Below are positions 42,381 through 51,193 of a stretch of DNA of 64,000 bases, one piece after another; the stretch's first letter is position 1; every line of letters starts with the position of its first letter. Source of the DNA: an uncultured Carboxylicivirga sp. GTDB taxonomy: Bacteria; Bacteroidota; Bacteroidia; Bacteroidales; Marinilabiliaceae. Location of the stretch: assembly GCF_963674565.1 (NCBI RefSeq), contig NZ_OY771430.1, forward strand, positions 620,001 to 684,000. The letters are read 5' to 3'. A program made the position numbers and the translations under genes. The notes beneath the pieces were generated by a model. That model was not told where the DNA came from, did not search any database, and was given only the letters and a program-made list of their open reading frames with translations.

Positions 42381-42626
42381 TGTCCGGTTAAGCTTAGTTG
42401 TGTGTACTATTTGCATTTTCCGGTATTTGCCTTTGCAAACCGCAAAAAGAATTAACAATTGCTGTGCCATGTTTTGTAGTAAAATGAATATCAATAAAAT
42501 AAATAAAAATATAGAATATTGTAGGCTATTATTCTTTGTTCGGTTATGATACAAGTGCTTGTTCGAAATCGGGCAGTCTGTTTTTAGATTGCATGAATTG
42601 ATGTTCCTTCAAAAAAGAAATGTAAC

Positions 42627-43523
42627 CTACATTGAACCCAGAAGTAGCAGAAGAATACCTGTTAAAATACCCGTGAGATAAATTGCTTTTTGTTTGATAT
42701 TTTTTTCCTTAAATAAAATCGCACCGAATACAAATGCAATTATCACACTCCCTCTTCGAAGGGCGGAAATTACAGAAATAAGTGCTTCGGGATTGCTTAA
42801 AGCATAAAAATATGCAAAGTCGGCAATTACCAACATGATTCCAACCAGGGGTATGCTCCATCGAAATTTAAACGGGCTGTGTTTTGATCTCTGTGGATAC
42901 CAGACTAAATACACTATTGGAACCATTAAAAGTGCCTGATAAACAGAAAACCAGCTTTGCACTGCCATGCGGTCGAGGTTGGTCATCAAATATTTATCAT
43001 ATAAACCACTTGCTGCCCCTGTTAGAGTTGCCAGAATAATAAACCAAAACCATTTATTGTTTTTTAAAGAAAGACCTTCGAGTTTACCAATGGTTGAAAA
43101 AAGATAGAAAAAAGCAAGAGTTATGATTAAACCAATCCATTGAAGCAAATTTAATTGTTCGCCAAAAATTAAAATTGCTCCGATTAAAGTCCATAAAGGC
43201 CCAGTGGCTCGGATTGGACTAACAACTGTTAACGGTAGATGTTTTAACGCAAAAAAAGAAAAGATCCATGAGGTGAGTACTAAAACTGCCTTGGCAAAAA
43301 TGTAAAGATGAGTTTGTCCATCAGCATGAGGAATAAAAAGTAAATCTCCTTCATTTAATATCCCATTGTTGGAAAGAATAAATACAGGAAGAAATAAAAA
43401 AGCAGAAGACATGGTGCTGATTAATAATACTGGAAATACAGCATTATCGTTAACCGATACTTTCTTCAAAACATCATAAATACCTAAAAAGAGGGCAGAA
43501 ACGATAGCGTATAAAAACCACAT
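42627..43523 (-). CDS. EamA/DMT-family transporter
   Basis: A 298-residue protein of ten transmembrane helices with two EamA repeats (first from WFLYAIVSALFLGIYDVLKK, second from WFWFIILATLTGAASGLYDK). Members export or import small metabolites such as amino acids, nucleosides or sugars. The substrate is unknown. The ATG at 43523 matches the family start; the open frame continues to 43664 but that part is polar and unlike the family. A promoter candidate lies at 43542-43571. It is divergent from the amidohydrolase-like gene. Confidence 0.87.
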   Translation of the reverse strand: MWFLYAIVSALFLGIYDVLKKVSVNDNAVFPVLLISTMSSAFLFLPVFILSNNGILNEGDLLFIPHADGQTHLYIFAKAVLVLTSWIFSFFALKHLPLTVVSPIRATGPLWTLIGAILIFGEQLNLLQWIGLIITLAFFYLFSTIGKLEGLSLKNNKWFWFIILATLTGAASGLYDKYLMTNLDRMAVQSWFSVYQALLMVPIVYLVWYPQRSKHSPFKFRWSIPLVGIMLVIADFAYFYALSNPEALISVISALRRGSVIIAFVFGAILFKEKNIKQKAIYLTGILTGILLLLLGSM

Positions 43524-43541
43524 GGTCAGAAAAAATTTTCG

Positions 43542-43571
43542 CAAAACTAATGCTTTTAAATGGAGTGCAAA
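43542..43571 (-). promoter_or_regulatory. Candidate promoter for the EamA gene
   Basis: On the minus strand TTTG (43571-43568), an 18-base spacer and TAGTTTTG (43549-43542) resemble the Bacteroidota consensus; the ATG is at 43523. Confidence 0.5.
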
Positions 43572-43670
43572 ACGATCGTTAGATTTCTTAACGTTAATTT
43601 GATGGCAACATTCAGTATTGTTTTTGCAAAGCTTAATGGAAATATTTATCTTGGTATAAAACACCTTGTT

Positions 43671-44996
43671 ATGGATTATGTACTCATAAAGAATGGCAAA
43701 ATAATAAGTGATGATGAGGTGGTGGAGAGCGATTTGTTAATTGGCAATAATAAGATTGTTGCCATTGGTGATGGTTTGGAAAGACCTGAGCCTGAAACTC
43801 CTGTGATTGATGCTGGAGGAAAATATCTGTTACCCGGAGCTATTGATACTAGTATAGCTTTTGGTGAGTTGTGTCAGGTAGAGAGTGATATACAAGTAAG
43901 ATTTAATCAGGCAGAAGTGATGGGAGGGACAACGGCCATTATTGAGACAATGATGCCGGGTTATTCATTAAATGCTACAAGTGAATTAATTAATCGCAGG
44001 AATAAAAAGTTTTTTGTTGTGCCGGATTATAGTTTTCACCTCGCATTGCAGGGCTGGGAAGGAATGACTGCGAAAGATATTGATTATTGTTATTCACACG
44101 AGGGTATCACTTCATTCTTTCTACAATGGCCGTTATTGGAATCATACAGTCAGGCTAAGCTTGATGAATTATTACAGGTTATTGCTTATTTCGATTTGGT
44201 TATTGTACTTGAAATGCAGCAGCCTGAAATAATAGGCTACGGGCATCCGGAATTGGATGTAAAATACAAGGAGTCGATCGATGAGCACTTAAGACAATTC
44301 AGATTTATTATTAATAAAATTGTTAAGTACGGATGTCGGTTATGTCTGCTTGGATTGAGTTTTAAAGAGCAATTGGATATCATTGATGAATTTAAGGAGT
44401 ATGGATTGATTACAGCGGAATTAGTTTTTCCTTATAACATTGGAGGGCAGGATCGGTATGAAGTCAATGAGGACTCTATTTTTTCAGGTTTTTCACTGGC
44501 CAATCGCTTAACTTTAATACCTACTGATAAATTATGGGAACTGCTGCATGAGCCTCATTACTTTTTAGCCCGTCCTTTGATAAATTTGTCAGGAGAAGGG
44601 ATTGTTAAAGACAGTCAGGTTAATAATCGACCAGATGAGTTTTTTTTATTGAAGAATTTTCTTTCAGTTGTTTATACTGCTGGTGTTATTGAAGGAAATA
44701 TTACTATTCCCGAATTCGCTTCAATCGTTTCTGGCAGGCAGTCAAAGTTGTTTGGTCTTTATCCTAAAAAAGGGGTGTTAAAGATAGGTGCAGATGCTGA
44801 TATCGTTATCTGGGATCCTGATTTTGAAAGAAATCTGTATTGTAATTTTCCTGTAGGAATGAAAGGTGAGAGTAAAAGTATAAAGTTGCATGGTCGCCCT
44901 GATTTTGTCTTTGCCAGGGGTAATATGGTTTATGATGGTGAGAATTTTACTAAAGAAGGTTGTTGTGGTAAATATCTATACCGAAGTCCGGTTTAA
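43671..44996 (+). CDS. Dihydropyrimidinase/dihydroorotase-like protein lacking metal ligands
   Basis: A 441-residue amidohydrolase-fold protein. The ATG at 43671 starts at the family position (MDYVLIKNGKII). The beta-sandwich and the C-terminal SKLFGLYPKKGVLKIGADAD are well kept. All expected metal-binding residues are missing by eye: the H-x-H motif reads S61-I-A63 in PGAIDTSIAFGE; the carboxylated Lys of G-x-TSFK is Phe150 in GITSFFLQ; the His before the Glu strand is Leu180; the H-L-S His is Gly228 in LGLS; and PHHL reads PYNI after TAEL. This suggests a non-catalytic scaffold, as known for some pseudo-dihydroorotases that assemble with aspartate transcarbamoylase. No pyrB is adjacent. Confidence 0.82.
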   Translation: MDYVLIKNGKIISDDEVVESDLLIGNNKIVAIGDGLERPEPETPVIDAGGKYLLPGAIDTSIAFGELCQVESDIQVRFNQAEVMGGTTAIIETMMPGYSLNATSELINRRNKKFFVVPDYSFHLALQGWEGMTAKDIDYCYSHEGITSFFLQWPLLESYSQAKLDELLQVIAYFDLVIVLEMQQPEIIGYGHPELDVKYKESIDEHLRQFRFIINKIVKYGCRLCLLGLSFKEQLDIIDEFKEYGLITAELVFPYNIGGQDRYEVNEDSIFSGFSLANRLTLIPTDKLWELLHEPHYFLARPLINLSGEGIVKDSQVNNRPDEFFLLKNFLSVVYTAGVIEGNITIPEFASIVSGRQSKLFGLYPKKGVLKIGADADIVIWDPDFERNLYCNFPVGMKGESKSIKLHGRPDFVFARGNMVYDGENFTKEGCCGKYLYRSPV

Positions 44997-45065
44997 TGAT
45001 TAGCATTTGTTTATAAAGCCTTACCATCATTAAAATAATTATATTTGCCTTGCAAAACAAAATCT

Positions 45066-47459
45066 ATGGCATCAGGCGAGAAAAGCAATATATCAATGGC
45101 GCATCAGCCTCACAAAGGAAAATCAAGCGATAATCTATTTGACTTAAAAAGAATTCTATTTCTTCTCAGAAAAAACTGGTATTTATTTCTTATATCATTA
45201 CCTCTTTGTATTGGGTCGGTATATATTTATCATCGATATACTGTTCCGGTTTACCAGGCGCGTGCTACACTTTTATTAAAAAGTGACGACCAGAGATCAA
45301 TAACTCGCTCTGAATTGATTGAGGGTTTTGGACTATCACCAGAAGCAAGAAGTGTTGAAAATCAAATGTTCGTTATAAAATCAAAAAAGCTTGTCAAAAA
45401 GGCTATTGATCGTCTGGATTTTGGAGTTACCTATATGATTGAAGGTAATTTTAAAGATAGCGAGCTATATTACAGTAAACCTTTTGTTATAGAGTTTGAT
45501 TCTTTGCATCCTCAATTATTAAATACTCCAATTAAGGTGAGCTATAATTCAAAGGATGAGGTCAAAGTAAATGTTGAATCTGAAGGAGGGCAGTTATTTA
45601 TTTATAATGGAGAGAAACGGGCAGGAAGCTCCGGTCCGGTTAGCTTTGAACGGAATGTAAAGTTCGGAGAATGGATAACAAATAATCATTTTTCATTTCG
45701 AATTTTACCTTCATCTTATTCTTTTGCAAATGATAAAGTGTATCACTTTGTATTCAATACTAATGATCAGTTGGCCAATCAATACAGGTCCAGGTTGGGT
45801 GTGAATGCATACCGCGAAGGATCTAGTATTATTTATATATCTGCTACAGGAACAAGTCATGAGAAACTGACTGTATTTCTGGATGCCTTGTGCGAAGTTA
45901 TTCTGGAATATAATCTGGAACAGAAAAATAACATGGCGACTCGTTCATTGGCATTTATTAATGCACAATTAGTGAATATATCTGATACGCTGGATAAAGT
46001 ACAAAATAGCTTGCTGAAATACAGAAAAGACAATCGGTTTATGGGGCCTTCTGAGTTTTCGCAACGTTTGGCAGAACAATATTTCGATGCCGAGAAAGAA
46101 GTGAAAATGTTGGAAATGCAACAGTCGTATTATGACTTTTTGCGGGACAACCTTGATAATGCTTCCGATATTGAGGAATATATGTTACCAGCAGTCAATG
46201 ATGAAAATACAGGTTTTATCAATCAGCTGGTGATGCAGTTGATATCTTACGAAGAGGAAAAGGAGATTCTTTTGAGTGCTGTAGCAAAGAATAACCAGTA
46301 TCTGAGAAGTTTGGAAAGTAAGATAGCTGTCACCAAAGAAAATCTTCAAAAGGGTATAAATCAGGTACTTAGGAGTCTGGATCTTGAAAAGCAAAAATAT
46401 CACAACAAATTAAAGGATATTGTGGTTGATATGGATCAATTGCCGGATTTGGAGAAGACTTATTTAAAAATTGAAAGATCCTATAAATTAAACGACGCTA
46501 TTTATACTTTCTTATTACAAAAGCAATCAGAGACTCAAATTGCTAAAGCTAGTAATGTACCTGATAATGAAATTATTGACAATGCCAGTATATCAGCTAT
46601 CGTTTCACCGACTAAAAAGAGTAACTATCAAAAAGGATTTCTTCTGGCTCTGGTTCTGCCTTCGGCATTTATTGCATTAAAAGAATTTTTAAATACCAAG
46701 GTTCGAAATAAAGATGATGTGCATTTTTTAGCTCCCGGATTATCAATTGTTGGAACGGTTGTGCATAATAAGGATGGTGTTAATAATGTGATAAATGATT
46801 ATCCTCATTCGGTGATTAGTGAATCATTCAGGGCTATTCGTACAAAATTGAAGTACATGAATGATGATCATGATGCTAAAGTGATTACATTAACGAGTAC
46901 CAATACCGGAGAAGGTAAAACCTTCTGTGCTGAGAATCTGGCCTCTGTGTTTGCTATTTCTGGTAAAAAAACAGTTTTGCTTGGTTTTGATTTGCGCAAA
47001 CCTCGGTTAAGCGCTTTATTTCACTTAATAGACAAGCCTGGTTTGTCAAATTATTTAATTGAAGAAGAGCAGGTTGAAAATATCATCTATCCAACAAATT
47101 ACAAGAATTTTTATGTTGTTCCTGCCGGACCGATTCCGCCTAATCCAAGTGAGCTATTATCGGGTAGTGGACCAAAGGAGCTTTTTGCTTACTTGAGAAA
47201 GCATTTTGATGTAATAGTTGTGGATTCGCCCCCTATTGGATTAGTAGCAGATGCAAGGATGTTAATGCAGGAATCTGATTTTAATCTTTTTGTAGTAAGA
47301 GCTAATTATACACTTAAAGAACATATGTCATTAACCATTGAAAATTTAATGGAAGAAGATGTTGCTAAAATTGGAATATTGCTGAATGATATATCGCTAA
47401 CTGAGAGAGGGTATGGATATTATTCAGCTGAATATTACAGTGAGCATTATAAGGCTTAA
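45066..47459 (+). CDS. Wzc-type polysaccharide co-polymerase / tyrosine kinase
   Basis: A 797-residue inner-membrane protein that controls chain length and export of exopolysaccharide. A first transmembrane helix (about 35-55) precedes the Wzz domain (to about residue 190), then coiled coils and a second helix (about 528-545). The BY-kinase domain follows with Walker A STNTGEGKTF (about residue 611), Walker A' GFDLRKPRLSALF and Walker B VIVVDSPPIGLVADA. The tail has a Tyr cluster (ERGYGYYSAEYYSEHY) for autophosphorylation. The ATG at 45066 is preferred to an upstream TTG. A box TATATTTG (45040-45047) precedes it. No Wza, Wzx or Wzy gene is in the window. Confidence 0.93.
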   Translation: MASGEKSNISMAHQPHKGKSSDNLFDLKRILFLLRKNWYLFLISLPLCIGSVYIYHRYTVPVYQARATLLLKSDDQRSITRSELIEGFGLSPEARSVENQMFVIKSKKLVKKAIDRLDFGVTYMIEGNFKDSELYYSKPFVIEFDSLHPQLLNTPIKVSYNSKDEVKVNVESEGGQLFIYNGEKRAGSSGPVSFERNVKFGEWITNNHFSFRILPSSYSFANDKVYHFVFNTNDQLANQYRSRLGVNAYREGSSIIYISATGTSHEKLTVFLDALCEVILEYNLEQKNNMATRSLAFINAQLVNISDTLDKVQNSLLKYRKDNRFMGPSEFSQRLAEQYFDAEKEVKMLEMQQSYYDFLRDNLDNASDIEEYMLPAVNDENTGFINQLVMQLISYEEEKEILLSAVAKNNQYLRSLESKIAVTKENLQKGINQVLRSLDLEKQKYHNKLKDIVVDMDQLPDLEKTYLKIERSYKLNDAIYTFLLQKQSETQIAKASNVPDNEIIDNASISAIVSPTKKSNYQKGFLLALVLPSAFIALKEFLNTKVRNKDDVHFLAPGLSIVGTVVHNKDGVNNVINDYPHSVISESFRAIRTKLKYMNDDHDAKVITLTSTNTGEGKTFCAENLASVFAISGKKTVLLGFDLRKPRLSALFHLIDKPGLSNYLIEEEQVENIIYPTNYKNFYVVPAGPIPPNPSELLSGSGPKELFAYLRKHFDVIVVDSPPIGLVADARMLMQESDFNLFVVRANYTLKEHMSLTIENLMEEDVAKIGILLNDISLTERGYGYYSAEYYSEHYKA

Positions 47460-47462
47460 CTC

Positions 47463-48215
47463 TTAATTGCGTTTAATAAATTGGGTTATCTTGCTGAAAT
47501 TTTTTACAAATAACGAATAGAATCCTCCAACATTATTGCGCTTTAAGGCAAGATAATCTTCCTTTGATTTTTGAATGATATTGGCAAATGATTTGTTGCT
47601 GGCACCACCCATTCTCATATTAACAATGAGTTTGTCTAAAAAAAAGCTTTGTGTTTCAGGATTTGAAAAGAGGCGTAATATAAAGTCATAGTCTGCAGCA
47701 ATCTTATAGTTGGTATTAAAGCCTCCTGTTTTCAAGAATAATTCTTTTGAGATATAAAGGGTTGGGTGTGCAGGCATCCAGCCTCTTTTTAATAATTGAG
47801 GTTTAAAAGTCTGACTTTTCCAATGACGAACAGTTTTGTCGATGTCATTTTCCTGAACGTAATTCAGATTACCATATAAGGTGTTAATATTGTTTGTTGA
47901 AATGGTAGTAATAATATCTTCGATGATGGTTTTGCTGGCCAAAACATCATCTGCATGCAGGTAACCAATCCAATCTCCGGATGCCATTTTTAAACCTTTA
48001 TTCATAGCATCATAGATGCCGGTGTCGGGTTCGCTAATCCATTGGCTTAATATATCGCTGTTCTTTTTTATTAATTCAACAGTATTGTCAGATGAGTTGC
48101 CATCTACAATAATGTATTCAATGTTATTAATTGCACTTTGTTCTCTTATACTATTGATAGTTGTTTCAAGAGTTGATGCACTGTTATATGTTACAGTAAT
48201 AATGCTTATCTGCAT
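47463..48215 (-). CDS. Family 2 glycosyltransferase
   Basis: A 250-residue inverting glycosyltransferase of the GT-A fold. The N-terminal motif MQISIITVTYNSASTLETTI, YIIVDGNSSDNTVELI, the acidic motif EPDTGIYDAMNKGLKMASGD and the metal-binding GYLHADDV are all present. There is no membrane segment. It converges with the Wzc gene, separated by only 3 bases, and may act on the same polysaccharide. The sugar donor is unknown. Confidence 0.93.
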   Translation of the reverse strand: MQISIITVTYNSASTLETTINSIREQSAINNIEYIIVDGNSSDNTVELIKKNSDILSQWISEPDTGIYDAMNKGLKMASGDWIGYLHADDVLASKTIIEDIITTISTNNINTLYGNLNYVQENDIDKTVRHWKSQTFKPQLLKRGWMPAHPTLYISKELFLKTGGFNTNYKIAADYDFILRLFSNPETQSFFLDKLIVNMRMGGASNKSFANIIQKSKEDYLALKRNNVGGFYSLFVKNFSKITQFIKRN

Positions 48216-48230
48216 GTTGACAGGTTGCTG

Positions 48231-48758
48231 TTAAGAAAAATAATATAACTGGATGTCTTTTTTTATCGCATCTTTCGCTTGCTTAATGTGGAAAGATACC
48301 TTGTTACTATTGCGTTCCAGTATTTTTTGAGAAAGCTCAATTGAAGGAGCTTCCGGCTTCACTTCGCCTGAACAAGTATTAATTAGTTTAATTACTTCGT
48401 CGCGCGATTTAGTTATTAAATCCCATGTTTTAGCAGGTAAATAGATTTGCATTGCCAGGTTATGCTCAAATTCTGAACGAATATTTTTTAATAATAATGC
48501 ATGTAGCTGAAGGTTTGTGAGTCCCTGTTTTTGCTCGCGCAATATCATTGTTTCCGGGTTTATTCTTTCCAGTAAAATAATAAGGCGCTCATATGCTTGT
48601 ATCCTAAGTGGCAAAACTTCTTTTTGCATAGCAATGGAAAGTTCAATTTGTCTGGTTTTAATATTTTGCTTTAAAAACCAGTTGACCAAAACCAGTAATG
48701 GAATTCCAATCATTAAATATGGAATTGCCTGGTAGATGATTAATTGCCAATCGATCAT
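48231..48758 (-). CDS. Small membrane protein, conserved-looking, function unknown
   Basis: A 175-residue protein with one N-terminal transmembrane helix (about residues 8-27) and a helical cytoplasmic domain (MQKEVLPLRIQAYERLIILLERINPETMI, split between residues 44 and 72). Such proteins occur widely in Bacteroidota without a known function. It precedes the glycosyltransferase on the same strand with a 15-base gap, so the two may be co-transcribed. Confidence 0.8.
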   Translation of the reverse strand: MIDWQLIIYQAIPYLMIGIPLLVLVNWFLKQNIKTRQIELSIAMQKEVLPLRIQAYERLIILLERINPETMILREQKQGLTNLQLHALLLKNIRSEFEHNLAMQIYLPAKTWDLITKSRDEVIKLINTCSGEVKPEAPSIELSQKILERNSNKVSFHIKQAKDAIKKDIQLYYFS

Positions 48759-48903
48759 TATGTAAAGTTTAAGTGTTTAATTAAAATGTTCTAAATCCAT
48801 AAGAATGATTTAATTACTTCTGAATTGCAATTACTGAATTTTTTCAACTTATAATTTATTGCAATTATCTGATAAAAAACAACAATTAATAATAATTTCA
48901 ATC

Positions 48904-48933
48904 TTGTGGACTTGTAATTTTTACTTAGTTTTG
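48904..48933 (+). promoter_or_regulatory. Candidate promoter for the aminotransferase gene
   Basis: TTG (48904-48906), a 19-base spacer and TAGTTTTG (48926-48933) match the Bacteroidota consensus. The leader to the ATG at 49035 would be about 95 bases. Confidence 0.55.
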
Positions 48934-49034
48934 TATAGAATTCGCTGCAAGATAGAAAATGTTTTCGGATTGCAGGATACTAAAATTATTGTATAATTTT
49001 TCAGTTAACTGGGTTAATAAAACGCAATCGATTT

Positions 49035-50234
49035 ATGGAAGCTTTACAAATTTCGGACAGGATTAATCGTTTGTCAGAATCACAAACTATTCTGATGAAT
49101 CAAAAAAGCAAGGAATTACAGGATAAAGGAGTGGATGTTGTAAATCTTACTCTGGGAGAACCTGATTTTTACACCCCCGATCATATTAAAGACGCTGCAA
49201 TCGATGCTGTTAATAAAAATTTCACCAAATACCCTCCGGTTCCCGGTTATCCGGCACTTAAGAAAGTAATTTGTGAGAAACTGAAGATGGACAATGGTTT
49301 GGATTATGATCCGGCTCAAATAGTTGTTTCAAACGGGGCTAAGCATAGTCTTGCCAATGTTTTACAATGCCTGATAAACGATGGCGACGAAGTTATTGTT
49401 CCTGCTCCTTATTGGGTAAGTTACATTGATCTTATTAAATTATCTGAAGGTATTCCGGTTGTTATTGAATCAAGTGTGGATACCGATTTTAAAATAACAC
49501 CAGATCAGTTGGATAAAGCTATTACAGCAAAAACAAAAGCTGTAATGTTTAATTCACCTTCCAATCCATCAGGTAGTGTATATTCCCGCGCTGAAGTAGA
49601 AGCTTTGGCTGAGGTTTTAAAGAAGTATCCTGAAGTATTGATCATTTCTGATGAAATTTATGAGAAGATCAATTATGTAGGTGAACATGCTGGTTTTGCT
49701 GAAGTTGATTATTTAAAAGACAGAACCATATTAATAAACGGAGTTTCAAAAGCTTATGCAATGACAGGCTGGCGTATTGGCTATATAGCTGCGCCATTGG
49801 CTGTTGCTAAAGCTACTTCGAAGTTACAGGGACAGTTTACTTCTGGTGTTTGTGCAATTGCACAAAAAGCTGCAGAAGCAGCTATCGGGGGAAGTCAGGA
49901 TTGTGTTGAAGAGATGCGTGTGGCATTCTTGAAACGTCGCGACATGGTGTTGGACTTGGTGAAAGACATTCCTGGTTTTAAAGTGTCAATTCCTGATGGA
50001 GCTTTCTATATATTCCCTGATTTAAGTTATTATTTTGGTAAGAGCGTAAACGGAAAAGTAATGAATGGTTCAATGGATTTGTGTTTATATCTGTTGGAAG
50101 ATGCTCATGTTGCTTCGGTACCGGGAGTTGCTTTTGGTGATGATCGCTGTATCCGTTTCTCTTATGCTGCCAGTGAAGAACAATTGCGCATAGCTTTTGA
50201 AAGAGTTAAAAATGCTTTGGCAGAACTTAAGTAG
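49035..50234 (+). CDS. PLP-dependent aspartate-type aminotransferase (fold type I)
   Basis: A 399-residue class I/II aminotransferase of the AspB type. Motifs are NLTLGEPDFYTPDHI (substrate region), NSPSNPSGSVY, SDEIYEKINY, and the PLP Lys239 in NGVSKAYAMTGWRIGY. The C-terminal Arg-containing RCIRFSYAASEEQ binds the carboxylate of the substrate. It interconverts aspartate or similar amino acids with 2-oxoglutarate. It appears to be a single gene with its own promoter and a terminator that overlaps the stop codon. Confidence 0.95.
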   Translation: MEALQISDRINRLSESQTILMNQKSKELQDKGVDVVNLTLGEPDFYTPDHIKDAAIDAVNKNFTKYPPVPGYPALKKVICEKLKMDNGLDYDPAQIVVSNGAKHSLANVLQCLINDGDEVIVPAPYWVSYIDLIKLSEGIPVVIESSVDTDFKITPDQLDKAITAKTKAVMFNSPSNPSGSVYSRAEVEALAEVLKKYPEVLIISDEIYEKINYVGEHAGFAEVDYLKDRTILINGVSKAYAMTGWRIGYIAAPLAVAKATSKLQGQFTSGVCAIAQKAAEAAIGGSQDCVEEMRVAFLKRRDMVLDLVKDIPGFKVSIPDGAFYIFPDLSYYFGKSVNGKVMNGSMDLCLYLLEDAHVASVPGVAFGDDRCIRFSYAASEEQLRIAFERVKNALAELK

Positions 50235-50246
50235 TTCTGCCTTTTA
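50219..50246 (+). terminator. Terminator overlapping the aminotransferase stop codon
   Basis: GGCAGAACT (50219-50227) and AGTTCTGCC (50233-50241) form a 9-bp perfect stem with a 5-base loop followed by TTTTAAT. Confidence 0.8.
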
Positions 50247-50301
50247 ATATTTCTCAAAAAATTGTTTCTTTGGGTTGCATTTGTAACCGATTGTAACATT
50301 T

Positions 50302-51033
50302 ATGGATAAAACTCCACAAAAAACCGTTAACGCAGAAGGAAATATTGTTGATTTCAACAATGTATATATTCGTCAGCAGGAGCATTTAATACTGCAAAAT
50401 GTAAATTTTCAGATTAAACCTGGTGAATTTGTGTATCTGATAGGTAAGGTGGGAACTGGAAAATCCAGTCTTTTAAAAACCATGTATAATGAGTTGCCTT
50501 TACAGGAAGGGCATGGTTTTGTTGCCGGTTATCATCTGAAAGGTGTTAAAAAGAATCAGGTTCCACTTCTTCGCAGAAAAATGGGAATTGTTTTTCAGGA
50601 CTTTCAATTGTTATCAGATCGGACTGTTTATAATAATCTTCTGTTTGTTTTGAAGGCAACTGGATGGAAAAACAAAAAAGACATTGATAAACGTATTCGT
50701 GAAGTTTTATCTCATGTGGATATGGTTCACAAAGGATACAAAATGCCACATCAACTGTCAGGGGGAGAACAGCAAAGAATCGGAATAGCGCGGGCCTTGT
50801 TAAATGAACCTGATTTGATTCTGGCTGATGAGCCAACCGGAAATCTTGATCCCGATACCTCGGATGAATTGATGCTTTTGCTAAGAAGGATCTGTGAAGG
50901 TGGTAGAACTGTTATTATGGCAACTCATAATTATAATCTGCTTAAAAAATTTCCCGGACGAACAATTCGTTGTGAGGATACCCGTTTGAGCGAAAGTAAA
51001 CAGGAAGAAATTGATTTTAACCTGTTGGATTAA
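50302..51033 (+). CDS. ftsE: FtsE-like cell-division ABC ATPase
   Basis: A 243-residue ABC ATPase. Walker A is GKVGTGKSS (48-56), the Q-loop is in VFQDFQLL, the signature is LSGGEQQR (152-159), Walker B is LILADEPTG and the H-loop is in MATHNYNLL. The short length and the family-specific FQDFQLL agree with FtsE, which with FtsX activates cell-wall hydrolases at division. FtsX is not adjacent in this window. It ends in a terminator and is followed by TPR and beta-barrel genes. Confidence 0.9.
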   Translation: MDKTPQKTVNAEGNIVDFNNVYIRQQEHLILQNVNFQIKPGEFVYLIGKVGTGKSSLLKTMYNELPLQEGHGFVAGYHLKGVKKNQVPLLRRKMGIVFQDFQLLSDRTVYNNLLFVLKATGWKNKKDIDKRIREVLSHVDMVHKGYKMPHQLSGGEQQRIGIARALLNEPDLILADEPTGNLDPDTSDELMLLLRRICEGGRTVIMATHNYNLLKKFPGRTIRCEDTRLSESKQEEIDFNLLD

Positions 51034-51069
51034 TTAACCTGTTGATTTCTTGCTAATAAAAAAACAAGG

Positions 51070-51100
51070 AGTGTTGCTCAATGGCTGCATCACTTTTTTT
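51070..51100 (+). terminator. Terminator after ftsE
   Basis: AGTGTTGC (51070-51077) and GCATCACT (51087-51094) pair with one mismatch and run into seven T. Confidence 0.65.
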
Positions 51101-51193
51101 ATCTTTATCATGAATGAGGTTTTTATGCACTAATTACCTTGTTTCTACGTTATAGTATTTAATTCGATCATAATATTCTTAAGCCTAAGGCTC

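Larger units (their letters stand above)
41964..42626. other. 663-base gene-free region rich in inverted repeats
   Basis: No plausible gene lies here; a 66-codon minus-strand frame (42354-42554) has no start context or homology signal. At least five inverted repeats are present: 42075-42090, 42134-42163, 42256-42290, 42319-42331 and the 16-bp palindrome 42365-42380. The stretch could be a structured RNA or the relic of a mobile element. Confidence 0.6.

Noticed and set aside
42354..42554. 66-codon minus-strand frame in the structured gap
   Set aside because: Composition is random-like, it crosses a palindrome and no start signal is visible.
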